The position numbers and the translations under genes were made by a program. A stretch of DNA of 64,000 nucleotides from Branchipolynoe longqiensis (taxonomy: Eukaryota > Annelida > Polychaeta > Phyllodocida > Polynoidae), in the NCBI GenBank assembly GCA_030323885.1, contig CM059191.1:101356292-101420291 (forward strand), written 5' to 3'. This document shows positions 1 through 9,039 of the stretch, piece by piece (position 1 is the first letter of the stretch; each line of letters begins with the position of its first letter). The notes under the pieces are model-generated. The model was not told the DNA's origin, ran no database searches, and was given only the letters and a program-made list of their open reading frames with translations.

Positions 1-620
1 TGGGCGGTGTGCTGTACGCCGTCCGCCGCATCGGGGTGGGCGGTGGCGTCCCCTCGGGCTCGCAGGCGGCTCCGCACTCCAGGGCGGCGAGGCGGGCTGT
101 GAGCTGTTGAAGCGCCTGGAGGTTGGCGGCCTCGGTGCTCGAGGGCCGGTCCCGAGGCGCCGGGGAGGGACCCGGGGCCGAGCTCGGCGAGGCACCTCGC
201 GGCGTGCCCGAGGAGGGGCCCGGAGTGGTGAGACGGCTGTACCGTTCGTAGTGGGGGTGCACTGCCCCCGGCAGAGTCGCTTGAGGTGGCGGCGGGGGAC
301 GGGTCCCGGGCGCGGCGCGCGCCCGAGGTGCTGGGGCGGCCGGGGTGATGTAGGCGGCCTGTCGCCTCGGCGCAGGCGGAGGGCTCTCTGGTGCTCCTCG
401 GGCTCCCCCCGACTCGAGGGCGTCCATGCGGGTGGTGAGGCGGCGGAGGGCCTCGAGGATCACGGCGGTCTCGGTGCCCGAGGGGTGGTCCGAGGGCGCC
501 GAGGGGGACGCCGGGGCCGAAGATGGTGAGGCGCCTCCCGGCGAGCCCGAGGAGGGTCCCGGCGTGGCCAGGACGGTCGCCGGGAGCTCTTGCGGCCCTT
601 GCCCCTTCCGTGTCTGGGCA
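1..620 (-). pseudogene. Gag-like 5' fragment of a YR retrotransposon, running off the window edge
   Basis: I read this on the minus strand as the N-terminal part of a Gag-like protein. It begins with ATG at 620 followed by a basic stretch (MPRHGRGKGRKS), much like the starts of the two Gag proteins at 26.2 and 27.1 kb. After a frame change near 590-600 a Ser/Pro/Ala/Gly-rich linker follows, then two coiled-coil-like blocks (TETAVILEALRRLTTRM near 425-475 and TEAANLQALQQLTARLAALE near 85-140). The two blocks lie in imperfect tandem copies about 335 bp apart. The DNA is far richer in G+C than the rest of the window. The reading frame changes, so this copy is probably dead, and the RT part lies outside the window. 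The identification rests on layout similarity only. Confidence 0.4.
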
Positions 621-925
621 TGCTGGAGCGGCCCGAGGGGATGCAGCGGTCCGAGGTGAAGCAGCGGTGGTGGAACCCAAACAGGAAAAGGCAGAGCGCG
701 GAGGAGGGCAGGAAGGCGAGTGACTGAGGGAGGCCGGCGGGCGGCCTTATAAGGGAGGCAGGAGGGCGGTGAGAGGTGAGGTGCGAAAGCAGCGGGCCCG
801 GGGGAGGGGGGAGGAGGAAAGCTGAGAGGCGGACGTCACGCGAGGTGCGAATGCTGCGCGACGACCGGGGAGGCGGGGGGAGGGTCTCTTCCTCTCCACG
901 CATCAAAAGCAATGCTTCGCATTAC
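621..925 (-). promoter_or_regulatory. GC-rich leader with TATA-like box and terminal palindrome
   Basis: This is the leader of the gag-like fragment, read on the minus strand. A palindromic CCTTATAAGG lies at 745-754, about 125 bp upstream of the ATG, and could act as a TATA element. The outer end at about 907-921 holds inverted arms GTAATGC/GCATTGC around GAA, comparable in position to the terminal palindromes of elements A and B. Promoter function is inferred. Confidence 0.3.
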
Positions 926-1148
926 GACCAACTCTAAGCCTCATATATAACATATATTTCACATCACTCATTGTCATGTACAATGGGAATGGGATTCTAT
1001 TGCTTTTAGTTTACATAACCTAGTTCCCACTCCGTCGTCCAAGAATAATAATGCTCTCTGCCAATATATAATTCTTAACCGAAAATCCGTATATTTTTAC
1101 ACGGTGATACACATTACGTTGGTAATTAGACGCGCTGTGTGAGGTCGG
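926..1148. other. AT-rich spacer containing a dispersed repeat
   Basis: No gene is visible. About 1010-1112 (through CCGAAAATCCGTATATTTTTAC) is repeated in the same orientation at 11028-11122, so at least this part is an old dispersed repeat. Confidence 0.5.
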
Positions 1149-1275
1149 TCTGTTGTTGCAGTTTTACATCTTGGCAACATCTAAGGTCATATCAGGACGG
1201 GTACTGACTTGTGACCATGCGCACTCATGGTAACTTTATAGTGCTTCCCCACTGGGAAATGAGGCATCCTGTTTA
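1149..1275 (-). repeat. tRNA-derived SINE, 3' part (family S1)
   Basis: Matches the tail of the full-length S1 copy at 55912-56230: GGCAACATCTAAGGTCATA, then the block containing GCACTCATGG and CCCACTGGGAAAT. Only the tail half is present and the copy is diverged. Positions 1276-1579 beyond it hold nothing I recognise. Confidence 0.65.
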
Positions 1276-1579
1276 CTTAAGTTGAATTACCCTTCGTAAA
1301 TCATGTAAAAAAAAGAATATTTTCGTAAATGCCTGTATAGCTGTCAAAGTTAAATTACGTCTAGAAGACTAGTGCTACTGCACTGAGAAATGATATATAT
1401 GACCAAAATGAATCAACCAACAACAAAAATAAAACATATCACTTATCTCGTGTGACACATGTGTTGGGTTATAACTTATTGTGATATCCACTATCGAACT
1501 ATATGCCTATGTTACGAACTGGCTTCGTATAGTGGAACTTGATACGGTCGGCAAATTGATACAATCGCTGGCTTTCTGG

Positions 1580-2135
1580 ACGAGTCAAACCAATTATCAA
1601 AGTTGCAGTCCGATGGCTTTGAGTTTCTGTCATTTTCTGAGATAAATACATTAAACTAATCATCATAAGCTACTTTACTTTAGGTTGAAGTAACTTTTAG
1701 TTTAAATGGCCAACTTTGGAGATATTTGAAGTGACAACATGCCAAATTAATTTTGGCAAGCACGCCAAAACTCTGACATCATAGGCTTATGCAGTAACCA
1801 GTTCTATTAAATTGCCTCAGTATGCCCTTCTATGTGACAACAAATGCTTAGCAACTGTACCAGTATCTAAGATAAATATGTAGAATCAAATCGAGGTAAA
1901 TGTTTTGGTTTTGAAAATTTGATGCTTCATCGGACTATGCAACTTTAACAAAAGTGATACTTGTCGCTACCTAGCCTAGCGCTCGGTATTAATAGGATAG
2001 GGGAAATACTGGTTAGTTAAGTATTTGGATAATCTGACTGAGTGGGATATCAGGTCATAATGCCAGCAGTCTGATCTCCCAGTGATGCAGCAGTATTAAG
2101 TCACCATCAGTGCACACTGTAACAAGTGATGCTGA
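1580..2135 (+). repeat. SINE S1 body interrupted by MITE M1
   Basis: The end of the S1 head (GAGTCAAACCAAT, 1582-1594) is separated from the S1 body (GATACTTGTCGCTACC, from 1955) by a complete M1 element. Removing M1 would make the SINE collinear with other S1 copies, so M1 inserted into an existing SINE. The upstream tRNA-like part is missing or too diverged to recognise. Confidence 0.6.
1597..1950 (+). mobile_element. Palindrome-ended MITE, family M1
   Basis: It starts AAAGTTGCAGTCCGATGG and ends CATCGGACTATGCAACTTT, so the termini are inverted repeats of about 19 bp. The non-coding interior is about 350 bp and AT-rich. Related copies lie at about 2.6, 6.1, 8.5, 49.1, 53.4 and 55.4 kb. No transposase is encoded. 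The superfamily is not identified. Confidence 0.7.
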
Positions 2136-2281
2136 ATTCCAGACTAGGTAGTAAGACTAAGAAGCATCAATGTGTAAGTTATTGGTTTGACTCAGCCAGG
2201 GTTCGAACCCAGTAGTTCTGCCCTGATATGACATCAGATGTTGTTAGGATATAAAACCCCAACAAAAAAAACAATAATAAA
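2136..2281. repeat. Composite SINE fragment (S1 head against S1 tail)
   Basis: The box-B-like GGTTCGAACCC (about 2200) belongs to an S1 head read on the minus strand, yet it is followed directly by the S1 tail (CTGATATGACATCAGATGTTG) read on the plus strand. The join looks like an inversion or template switch between two copies. Confidence 0.45.
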
Positions 2282-2601
2282 ATATCATGCTAGTGCCGCC
2301 TATGAAAGCAACACATGGGCAATTAAGTTTAGAAAATAATAACATTGAGTACAAATACTAAATAAATGGTGGATGTGGGTGAGCACAATTTGGTCTTTAC
2401 TCAATGGATGGTCTCCAGCAGAGGTTTGCTTCTGTCTCTATTTTAAGCTTGAATTAAGTATGTGTAGGGAGAGTGGAACGCCTGCCAGTCTCCCTGGGTG
2501 GAGAATAGTGAAGAGCTCTGTAGGGACTGGGTGCACAATAGTGATACTGCCTCTACTGTCTATTTGTAATGGGATGAAGTTGGTTCTCACTACTTGAACT
2601 T
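2282..2601. other. Unassigned spacer
   Basis: AT-rich sequence with a short open stretch on the plus strand (2373-2597) that resembles no protein I know. I see no promoter or repeat signature. Confidence 0.3.
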
Positions 2602-3672
2602 AAAGTTGCATAGTCCGATGGTGTTGAATTTCTGTATTTTTTCTGAGATAAATAAATAGTTTGATCACTAGTATCTACTTTACATTAGTTCAAAGTTACT
2701 TTTATTTTAAATGGTAAACTTTTGAGATATTTTGAGTGCAAACATGGAAAATTAGTTTTGGCAAGCTTGCCAAAACTCTGACACCATAGACTTCTGCAGT
2801 AACAGGGCCTCTTAAATTCAGTATTGCCTTCTACGCAGAAACAAATGCTTAATAAGTGCATCAGTATCTTATGGCCATGTCACACTACGACGTAATGACG
2901 TCAACGTAGGGAGAACGTGAAGAACGTTGAACTTCTCGGCGTAGTATGCAAATTTGGGCACAAGTTGAACGTGGATGCAGCGTAGTGGACGAGATCGCAA
3001 CGTCGGTAAAGCGTAGTGATACCGTCATTCAATGAGAGAGGTCAACTTCATTACGTTCACGGAACGTTATGAACGTTATTCCATCGCCAGAATGACGTTA
3101 CCTGATGGCGAAACGTTGAACGTACGTTCTCCTGACGTTCTCCTGATGTTATCATGACGTTATGCTGACGTTATCCTGACGTTATCCTGACGTTCCCATT
3201 ACGCTGCGTGGACGTTTCCACCGGGTTTAATGTGGGACAACGTTAGTGCAACGTAGTGCAACGTAGTGCAACGTAGTGCAACGTAGTGCAACGTAGTTGA
3301 ACGTAGTGACTAACGTTTTAATAACGTCCGTTTAACGTCGTTGACGTTCATTGAACGTGAACAGAACGTACGGCGAACGTAAACCCTTACGTTCAAGCTA
3401 CGTCGAAAGTTTTGAACATGTCCAAAACATTGACATAACTCGACGTACCACGACGTAATGTGACGTAATTCGACGTCATTCTAACGTCATTCTGACGTCA
3501 TCATGACGTAACCCAACGTACCTCAACGTAATGACGAAAAATTACCACGTTAGGCTCACGTTGGCTCGTTACGTCGTAGTGTGACAGGGGTATAAGTTAG
3601 ATATGTAAAATCAAATCTAACTAATTGGTTTGGTTTTGAAAATTTGATATTTGATCGGACTATGCAGCTTTA
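2602..3672 (+). mobile_element. MITE M1 copy split by a Harbinger-type element
   Basis: The left M1 end (AAAGTTGCATAGTCCGATGG, from about 2604) and the right end (GATCGGACTATGCAGCTTT) are both present, but 721 bp of a TIR element (2872-3592) sits between them. The flanking M1 sequence TCAGTATC...AAGTTAGATATG is collinear with the uninterrupted M1 copy near 6.47 kb, which shows the order of insertion. Confidence 0.7.
2872..3592. mobile_element. Non-autonomous PIF/Harbinger-type element, family H1
   Basis: The ends are inverted: TGGCCATGTCACACTACGAC on the left, and TACCCCTGTCACACTACGAC when the right end is read inward. Flanks are TTA and TAA, close to the 3-bp TWA duplications known for PIF/Harbinger. 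The right end, read inward for over 80 bp, matches the left end of the transposase-bearing element at 59515, so H1 is probably a deletion relative of that element. The interior is packed with ACGT-centred motifs on both strands, including seven or so units of a 10-bp repeat (ACGTAGTGCA) at 3241-3310. No protein is encoded. Confidence 0.7.
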
Positions 3673-4368
3673 AGGCCCAATCACACCTACCCGGACGAGC
3701 CCCGGATTTTGAGCCGGACCACCCCCGGACAAGTCGCCCGGACTGTCCCGGACAGCCCCGGATAAAATTGCTATTTTGGTCGTTTTTTGCCTCGCGGTCA
3801 CACCTACCCAGATGAGCCATGGACTAGCCCCGGACCAGAGGCCGGATCGCCCCAGACCACCCCCTGGACTACCCGGTGTGTCCACGGAGTAGTCCCGACT
3901 TGAAGTGGACTTGCTCCATGGCGATCCGTGGCTAATCCGTGCTCATCCGGCTTGTCCGGGTCTTATCCGGGCAGTCTGGGAGTTGTTTGTGGCTATGTTG
4001 GGGCTAGTCGGGGCGAGTCCGGGGCTGGTCCGGGTTAAACCGTGGCACTGGACGGTACACGGACTACCCCTGGTGCACCCCCAGACTACCCAGACAACCC
4101 CTGGATTACCCCCGGATCATCCCGGATGATGCCGGATCAAGCCCGGATCGCAAAATTCCCCGGACCGCCCCGGATGTTTTAAACATTTTAAAACATCCGG
4201 GGCGGACCCCGGACGAGGCTGGCCCAGCCACGGATCACGCCGGATCACACCGGATCACCAAGGACCAGCCATGGATGAGCCATGGATCACCCCAGATCGA
4301 CCCTGACCAAGCCGGATGACGGTCCGGGGCTCCACCGGCCCCTGATCCGGGTAGGTGTGACTGGGGCT
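3673..4368. mobile_element. Harbinger-type TIR element built of CCGGA motifs, family H2
   Basis: Inverted ends AGGCCCAATCACACCTACCC and AGCCCCAGTCACACCTACCC are flanked by an exact TTA duplication (3670-3672, 4369-4371). Almost the whole 696-bp interior consists of CCGGAC/CCGGAT-type motifs on both strands. At about 4231-4290 they run in 10-bp steps (unit such as CGGATCACGC). It inserted exactly in the terminal TTTAA of the M1 copy to its left. No coding capacity is credible; open frames here are by-products of the repeat. Confidence 0.75.
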
Positions 4369-4531
4369 TTAAGAACACAACACAAAAAGACAAAAGCACT
4401 GGAGTGCTGCTTCCAATCTATATATCCCCATGAGATCCTGGGTATTGCGGAAGGAAATTACCCCCCGCCGTATCTGCGGTGGGCTCGTAAATACCTCGCT
4501 CTAGTGGGGAGGGTTGTTCAGGGGAACATAA

Positions 4532-5350
4532 AGGCCCTGTCACATTATGGCGTATGGTGGGAGCGTATTGAAAACCTACGTCGAAAATGGGAAAAAAACT
4601 GTGTGGGACTACGTATCGTGACCTTTGGTGACCTCTTGGGTGTTTTTGAGCATATGCGTAACCTATGAGGAGCGTACGAGGAGCGTATGAGAGCGTACTG
4701 TGACATTTTTTGACGGTTTTGAGTGGCATGTGGAGCGTATGAGGAGCATATGAGGAGCGTATGAGGAATGTATGCGAAGCATATGCGATACCTATGTTAT
4801 CTCTCCTCGGTCCCCCACCTGGTGGCTCCTGGGTATATAGTGCGTCGCCTTTATATACCGAGACCAGAGGTCGGGGATACGCCGTCATACGCTACTCATA
4901 TGCTTTGCATACGTTATGCATACGCTCCCATACGTAACTCGTAGGTTCTGCGTACGCTTCATACGCCAGAGATACGCCCGTGACGCAAGTTGAGCGTACG
5001 AGTAGCATATGCCAGTGTACCCCTAGCATACGCTGGCATACCCCTAGCGCACGAGGAACATATGCCGGCGTATGAGAAGCATATGAGTAGCGTATGAACC
5101 ATACGCTCCCGTAGGTCGAGATTTTTTTAGCATGCACAACAAATTTTGGACAGGAGAAAGCGTATGGTGGCGTACAACGGCGTAAGCCAGCATAGGCCGG
5201 CACATGACGGCGTATGCGTAGCGTATGCATAGCGTACACATAGCATATGCATAGCGTATGGCAGCGTATGGCGGTGTATGCCGACGTATATGACATAACG
5301 CGCCTACGCCGCCGTACGCTCCCACAAAAAACCATAATGTGACAGCCCCT
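4532..5350. mobile_element. Harbinger-type TIR element built of GCGTATG motifs, family H3
   Basis: The left end AGGCCCTGTCACATTATGG and the inward-read right end AGGGGCTGTCACATTATGG are bounded by an exact TAA duplication (4529-4531, 5351-5353). The 819-bp interior is dominated by GCGTATG/CATACGC motifs. Near 4733-4787 they repeat every 11 bp (GGAGCGTATGA and variants). The outer cap is the same as in H1, H2 and H5, but the interior motif is specific to this family. Confidence 0.75.
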
Positions 5351-5419
5351 TAAGTGGTAGCGTGGTGATCCTGTATACATAGATAAATGGATCACACTTT
5401 CCTTACACTACCACTCCCC

Positions 5420-5672
5420 GGTCGAGTCAAACCGATGACGCTTCTGAACCTAGCGCTTGGCATTAATAAGATAGGAAAAGGCTTGGTTAGCTCAATGTCA
5501 GGATAATGTGACTGAATGGGATATCGGGTCATGGTCCCATTGCCTGATTTCCCAGTGGGGCAGGACTATAAAATCGCCATGAGTGTGCACTGTCACAAGT
5601 CAGTACCCGTCCTAATATCACCTTAGATGTTTCCAGGACGTAAAACTTCAACAAGCAACCAACAACTCCGTG
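5420..5672 (+). repeat. SINE S1 body and tail
   Basis: Starts in the end of the tRNA-like head (GGTCGAGTCAAACC) and continues through the GGCATTAATAAGATAGG and CAGTGGGGCAGGACTATAAA blocks to the tail (GACGTAAAACTTCAACAAGC). The box A and box B region is missing. Confidence 0.65.
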
Positions 5673-6118
5673 ACGTCAGAGGTCACGCAGCATGGGAGAA
5701 GTGCAGTGTAGTGATGGAGAGCTGGCCTCATTGCAATATCGATTCAACATTTATCTCATTTATATACCAACTTCTGTGCCATTTAAGTTGGATTTCCAAG
5801 TTAAGTTAGATCCATAATGTGCATTGCAACCACCGGTGATTTATTATTATTTCCAAAGAGGCTGAAATGCAATAAACTGGGAGAAGGTGGCAGCTTGTCG
5901 AAAACCTATAATAGAAGACTTAGGGGGCCATCAAATGTGTTCAACATTTTCACGGTCAGATAGTGCATGCTATTTTTCCAGAACCGATTCGCACTCACAT
6001 GTGACCTTAGATGTGGCTAGGGCGTAAAGCTCCAAAAACAAACCGACCAATCCCCAAAGTAGTTCACTATAACATTTAAATACTTCGCTAAATACAACGT
6101 TTTAAATATCAACCTTTT
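5673..6118. other. Spacer with an S1 tail scrap
   Basis: No gene is seen. About 5990-6055 is a short plus-strand S1 tail (GTGACCTTAGATGTGGCTAG). The rest is unassigned. Confidence 0.4.
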
Positions 6119-6560
6119 ATCAAAGTTGCATTGTCCGATGGCGTTGAGTTTCTGTCACTTTCTGAGATAAATATATTATTAGGTTGATGGCATATTATCT
6201 ACCTCTGTTTGAAGAAACTTTGATTTGAAATGGCTACGTTTCTGAGATAAATATATTAGGTTGACGGCTATAATCTAGCTTACTTTAATTAGAAGTCACT
6301 TTTAATTTAAATGGCTAACTTTGGAGATATTTGAAGTGCAAACATGCCACATTAATTTGGGCAAGCATGCCAAAGCTCTGACACCATAGTTTTCAGCAGT
6401 AACAGATTCTATTAAATTGACGCAGTGTCCCATTTCATTTTATGTGGCAACAAATGTTTAATAAGCGCATCAATATCTAAGTTAGATATGTAGGTTCAAA
6501 TCTAGATACACGTATTTGTTTTGAATAGTTGATGCTTTTATTGAACTATGCATATTTAGA
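6119..6560 (+). mobile_element. MITE M1, diverged copy
   Basis: The left end AAAGTTGCATTGTCCGATGG is clear. The right end (TTGAACTATGCATATTTAG) is mutated. An internal block (TTTCTGAGATAAATATATTA) is duplicated. The interior matches the other M1 copies, including the GCAAGCATGCCAAAGCTCTG segment. Confidence 0.6.
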
Positions 6561-7712
6561 TGATAACAGTCGTACTTGACTGACATCCCCTCTCGCGCCA
6601 CCCACACCCCCACCCCCACCCCCACCCCCAGCCCCACCCCCAGCCCCAACCCCCTGTAAAGTGCGACGGCCGGCAGCTGTGGTTGTGTAGGCAGGTTAAA
6701 TAGGAAATCACTACAGGCAAGTATAGAGAAGGAAGGCAAGATATAGAGTGTGCAGAAGGAACCAGAAGGAGCTTGCTTAGTTTATTATATATATAGCTTT
6801 TAGAATCCAAGATGGTGGTACACACCTGACCAATCCCTCCAATCACCAACAGGCATTCTCAGATTAACCAATGAGGGTTCAATATCCTTGTATCCAAGGC
6901 ATAGTTAGATCTGGCTACAGCGCCCTGTTGTCTCTGATATGCAATGATCCGTAAATAACACTTGGGGGGGAGGGGGTATGTGAGGCAACTTCCCAAAGAC
7001 TGTCCCACATAAGAAGTGATACTCCTTTAGGTCAAGAAATGACCCTCTCTCTATACACTATATTAATACAATTTCTATCCTTTATGAGTAGTAGAACACC
7101 AACTCCACATATACCTTATATGCCTTTGGTTTTATATACCATTTACCATTTTATAGACAAGATGCAATTTATTATATTATAGTTCTCCATAGCCCATATC
7201 TCAAATATCGGAAAATGTTACACCCCGCTGTGTGCTTCCTATGACGGTGAAAATTTTGAAAAACTTTGATGCCACATGTTAGTTGTGTCGATTTATTGAC
7301 GTTGCGGTGGTGATGCAGCTGTGGGATTCGTGAATGTCGTAAAGCGCAAGTAAAATGACGTAAAACAGCCAATATGTCAACCAGATTGTAATGTAGGATT
7401 CTTCAATGTCATGACCTCCAAGCATTTTGTTGTTTTTAAAACAGTCTATTCATCAGAATATACATTACATGACACTGTAAATAGGTAGATAAGGGGGTAC
7501 TTAGATTGGGCATATTAGTAGATTGTGAAGGGGGTTAGCTATAATAATAGCTATAATAAGTTCAGTGTTATGCGCTAAGATGGTGGGTCGGTGCAAAAAC
7601 TGTGCTGCTATTACGGTATAGCTGAGGCAAGTAATTGAGTGAGGGGTGGGGGGGGGGGGGGGGGGGGCAAGGAGGGAGAGAGGTGGGAGCAAGGCAGGGC
7701 ACGGGATCCACA
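6561..7712. other. Spacer with simple repeats
   Basis: A (CCCCCA)n tract lies at about 6600-6650 and a run of about 20 G at 7647-7668. The short reading frames across them are products of the simple repeats. Otherwise this is AT-rich sequence without a recognisable gene. Confidence 0.4.
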
Positions 7713-8460
7713 CTATGGTGCTTCTTCAAGGGCATGCCCAGTGAGATGCTTTCTGATCAGTGTCTTAAAGCTTTGGTAGGAAGGTGCACTTCTAATTGCA
7801 GATAGTAGTTTGTTCCACAACTTGCTCCAATTAAATATTGGTGCCTTAGCTAGTTTGTTTGTGCTTGGTCTAAGAACTCTGAGAAGTGGTCCATCTCCCA
7901 TTCTTGTCTGCCTATTCAGTGGATCTCTGCATTGTGGTTATTTTGATCTTTTATACATAAGTGACAACAGATGAATGTCCCGCCGCTGGGCTAGGATTTC
8001 AAGATTTGCTTCCATGTGCATGTCCTGTACACTCAATATTTTACCCTTAAACACAGTTCTAAGTGCTCGGTTCTGGACTTTTTGCAGCTTGTCCTCCTGT
8101 TATTTTGTTGCCAGGCTATATATCATGACGTTATAGTCAAAGATAGGCAGAATTGTGAGCTTGTTTAGGAGCAGTTCTTACTAATGTAGTCGCTCATTTT
8201 TCTGAAGCTAGTTAATTTGAAGACCAGGTGTTGGTTGAGCCTACAGATTTATTGTCTTATATTTAGTGTAAAATCAATTGTAGTGCCCAAGTATTTGTAG
8301 GGGTCAACTTCTTTTAAGCTTGACTCCGTCTATTTGTAGTTCAATCTTTTGTGCCCTATTATTGTTGTTATGCCATAGACCACATACTCTGTCTTAGATG
8401 TGTTCAGTGGTAATTTATGTATGCGGATATGTCTATAATCGCAGACAAAGCTTGTATCTC
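7713..8460 (-). pseudogene. LINE 3' end (reverse transcriptase C-terminal region), decayed
   Basis: Read on the minus strand, the sequence gives pieces of the conserved region after the RT domain of non-LTR retrotransposons: LQKVQNRALRTVF, then LEILAQRRDIHLLSLMYK, then TNKLAKAPIFNWSKLWNKL and SFKTLIRKHL. The frame is interrupted by stops and shifts. Only the extreme 3' part remains, typical of 5' truncation by target-primed reverse transcription. A CR1/jockey-like clade is likely but not decided. Confidence 0.6.
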
Positions 8461-8487
8461 TCCAAATACAATGGCTCATTGTGGGTC

Positions 8488-8960
8488 ATTAAAATTGCGT
8501 AGTCCGACAGTTTCAACTTTCTGTAATTTTTCTGAAATAAATATATTTGTTGCTTTTTTTTTTTTGGGTACAGTAGGTGATTAAGCAGTGGAAATTTCAA
8601 TCGTGGACAATTGGTCTTCCTCATTCCACTGCTCCTTGCCCTATCCTAAGAATGCTGAGTGCCAGGCTAGCAAGCGACAAGTACCAATTTTGTATGCCAT
8701 TGGTTTGACTTGATCAGGGTTCGAACTCACGATCCCACGATCTACCAACACGGGAGACGGACGTTCTAACTCATTCGGCCATCCCGTCTGATTGTTATAA
8801 TCTACCTTACTTTAGTTTGAAGTAACTTTTATTTTAAATGGCTAACCTTGAAAACTTTTGAAGCGTAAACATCCAAAATTAACATTAGGATGCTTGTAAA
8901 AGAACTGACGCCATAGGTGTCAGCAAGATCATGTTCTATTAAATTGCAGAATGCTTACAA
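8488..8960 (+). mobile_element. MITE M1 copy split by a SINE
   Basis: M1 starts at AAAATTGCGTAGTCCGACAG and resumes after the SINE at ATAATCTACCTTACTTTAG (about 8800), continuing to about 8960. It is the reverse case of 1580-2135, where M1 is the intruder. Confidence 0.6.
8548..8793 (-). repeat. tRNA-derived SINE, family S2
   Basis: On the minus strand a tRNA-like head has a box-A-like region in GACGGGATGGCCGAATGAG and a box-B-like GAGTTCGAACCC, followed by a short body and a different tail from S1 (AATTGTCCACGATTGAAATT) that ends in an A-run. A near relative lies at 53562-53790. The A-run abuts the interrupted M1 element. Confidence 0.65.
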
Positions 8961-9039
8961 ACAGAGAAAGAATGCATGCAGCAGACTGGTAGATACCTAC
9001 ACAAGTGAATAAACTAAACAAGGGGAACCAAGACTATTA

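Noticed and set aside
4418..5395. Overlapping minus-strand frames of 93-167 codons
   Set aside because: Product of the GCGTATG motif array in H3; Tyr/Ala/His-rich low-complexity peptides without family features.
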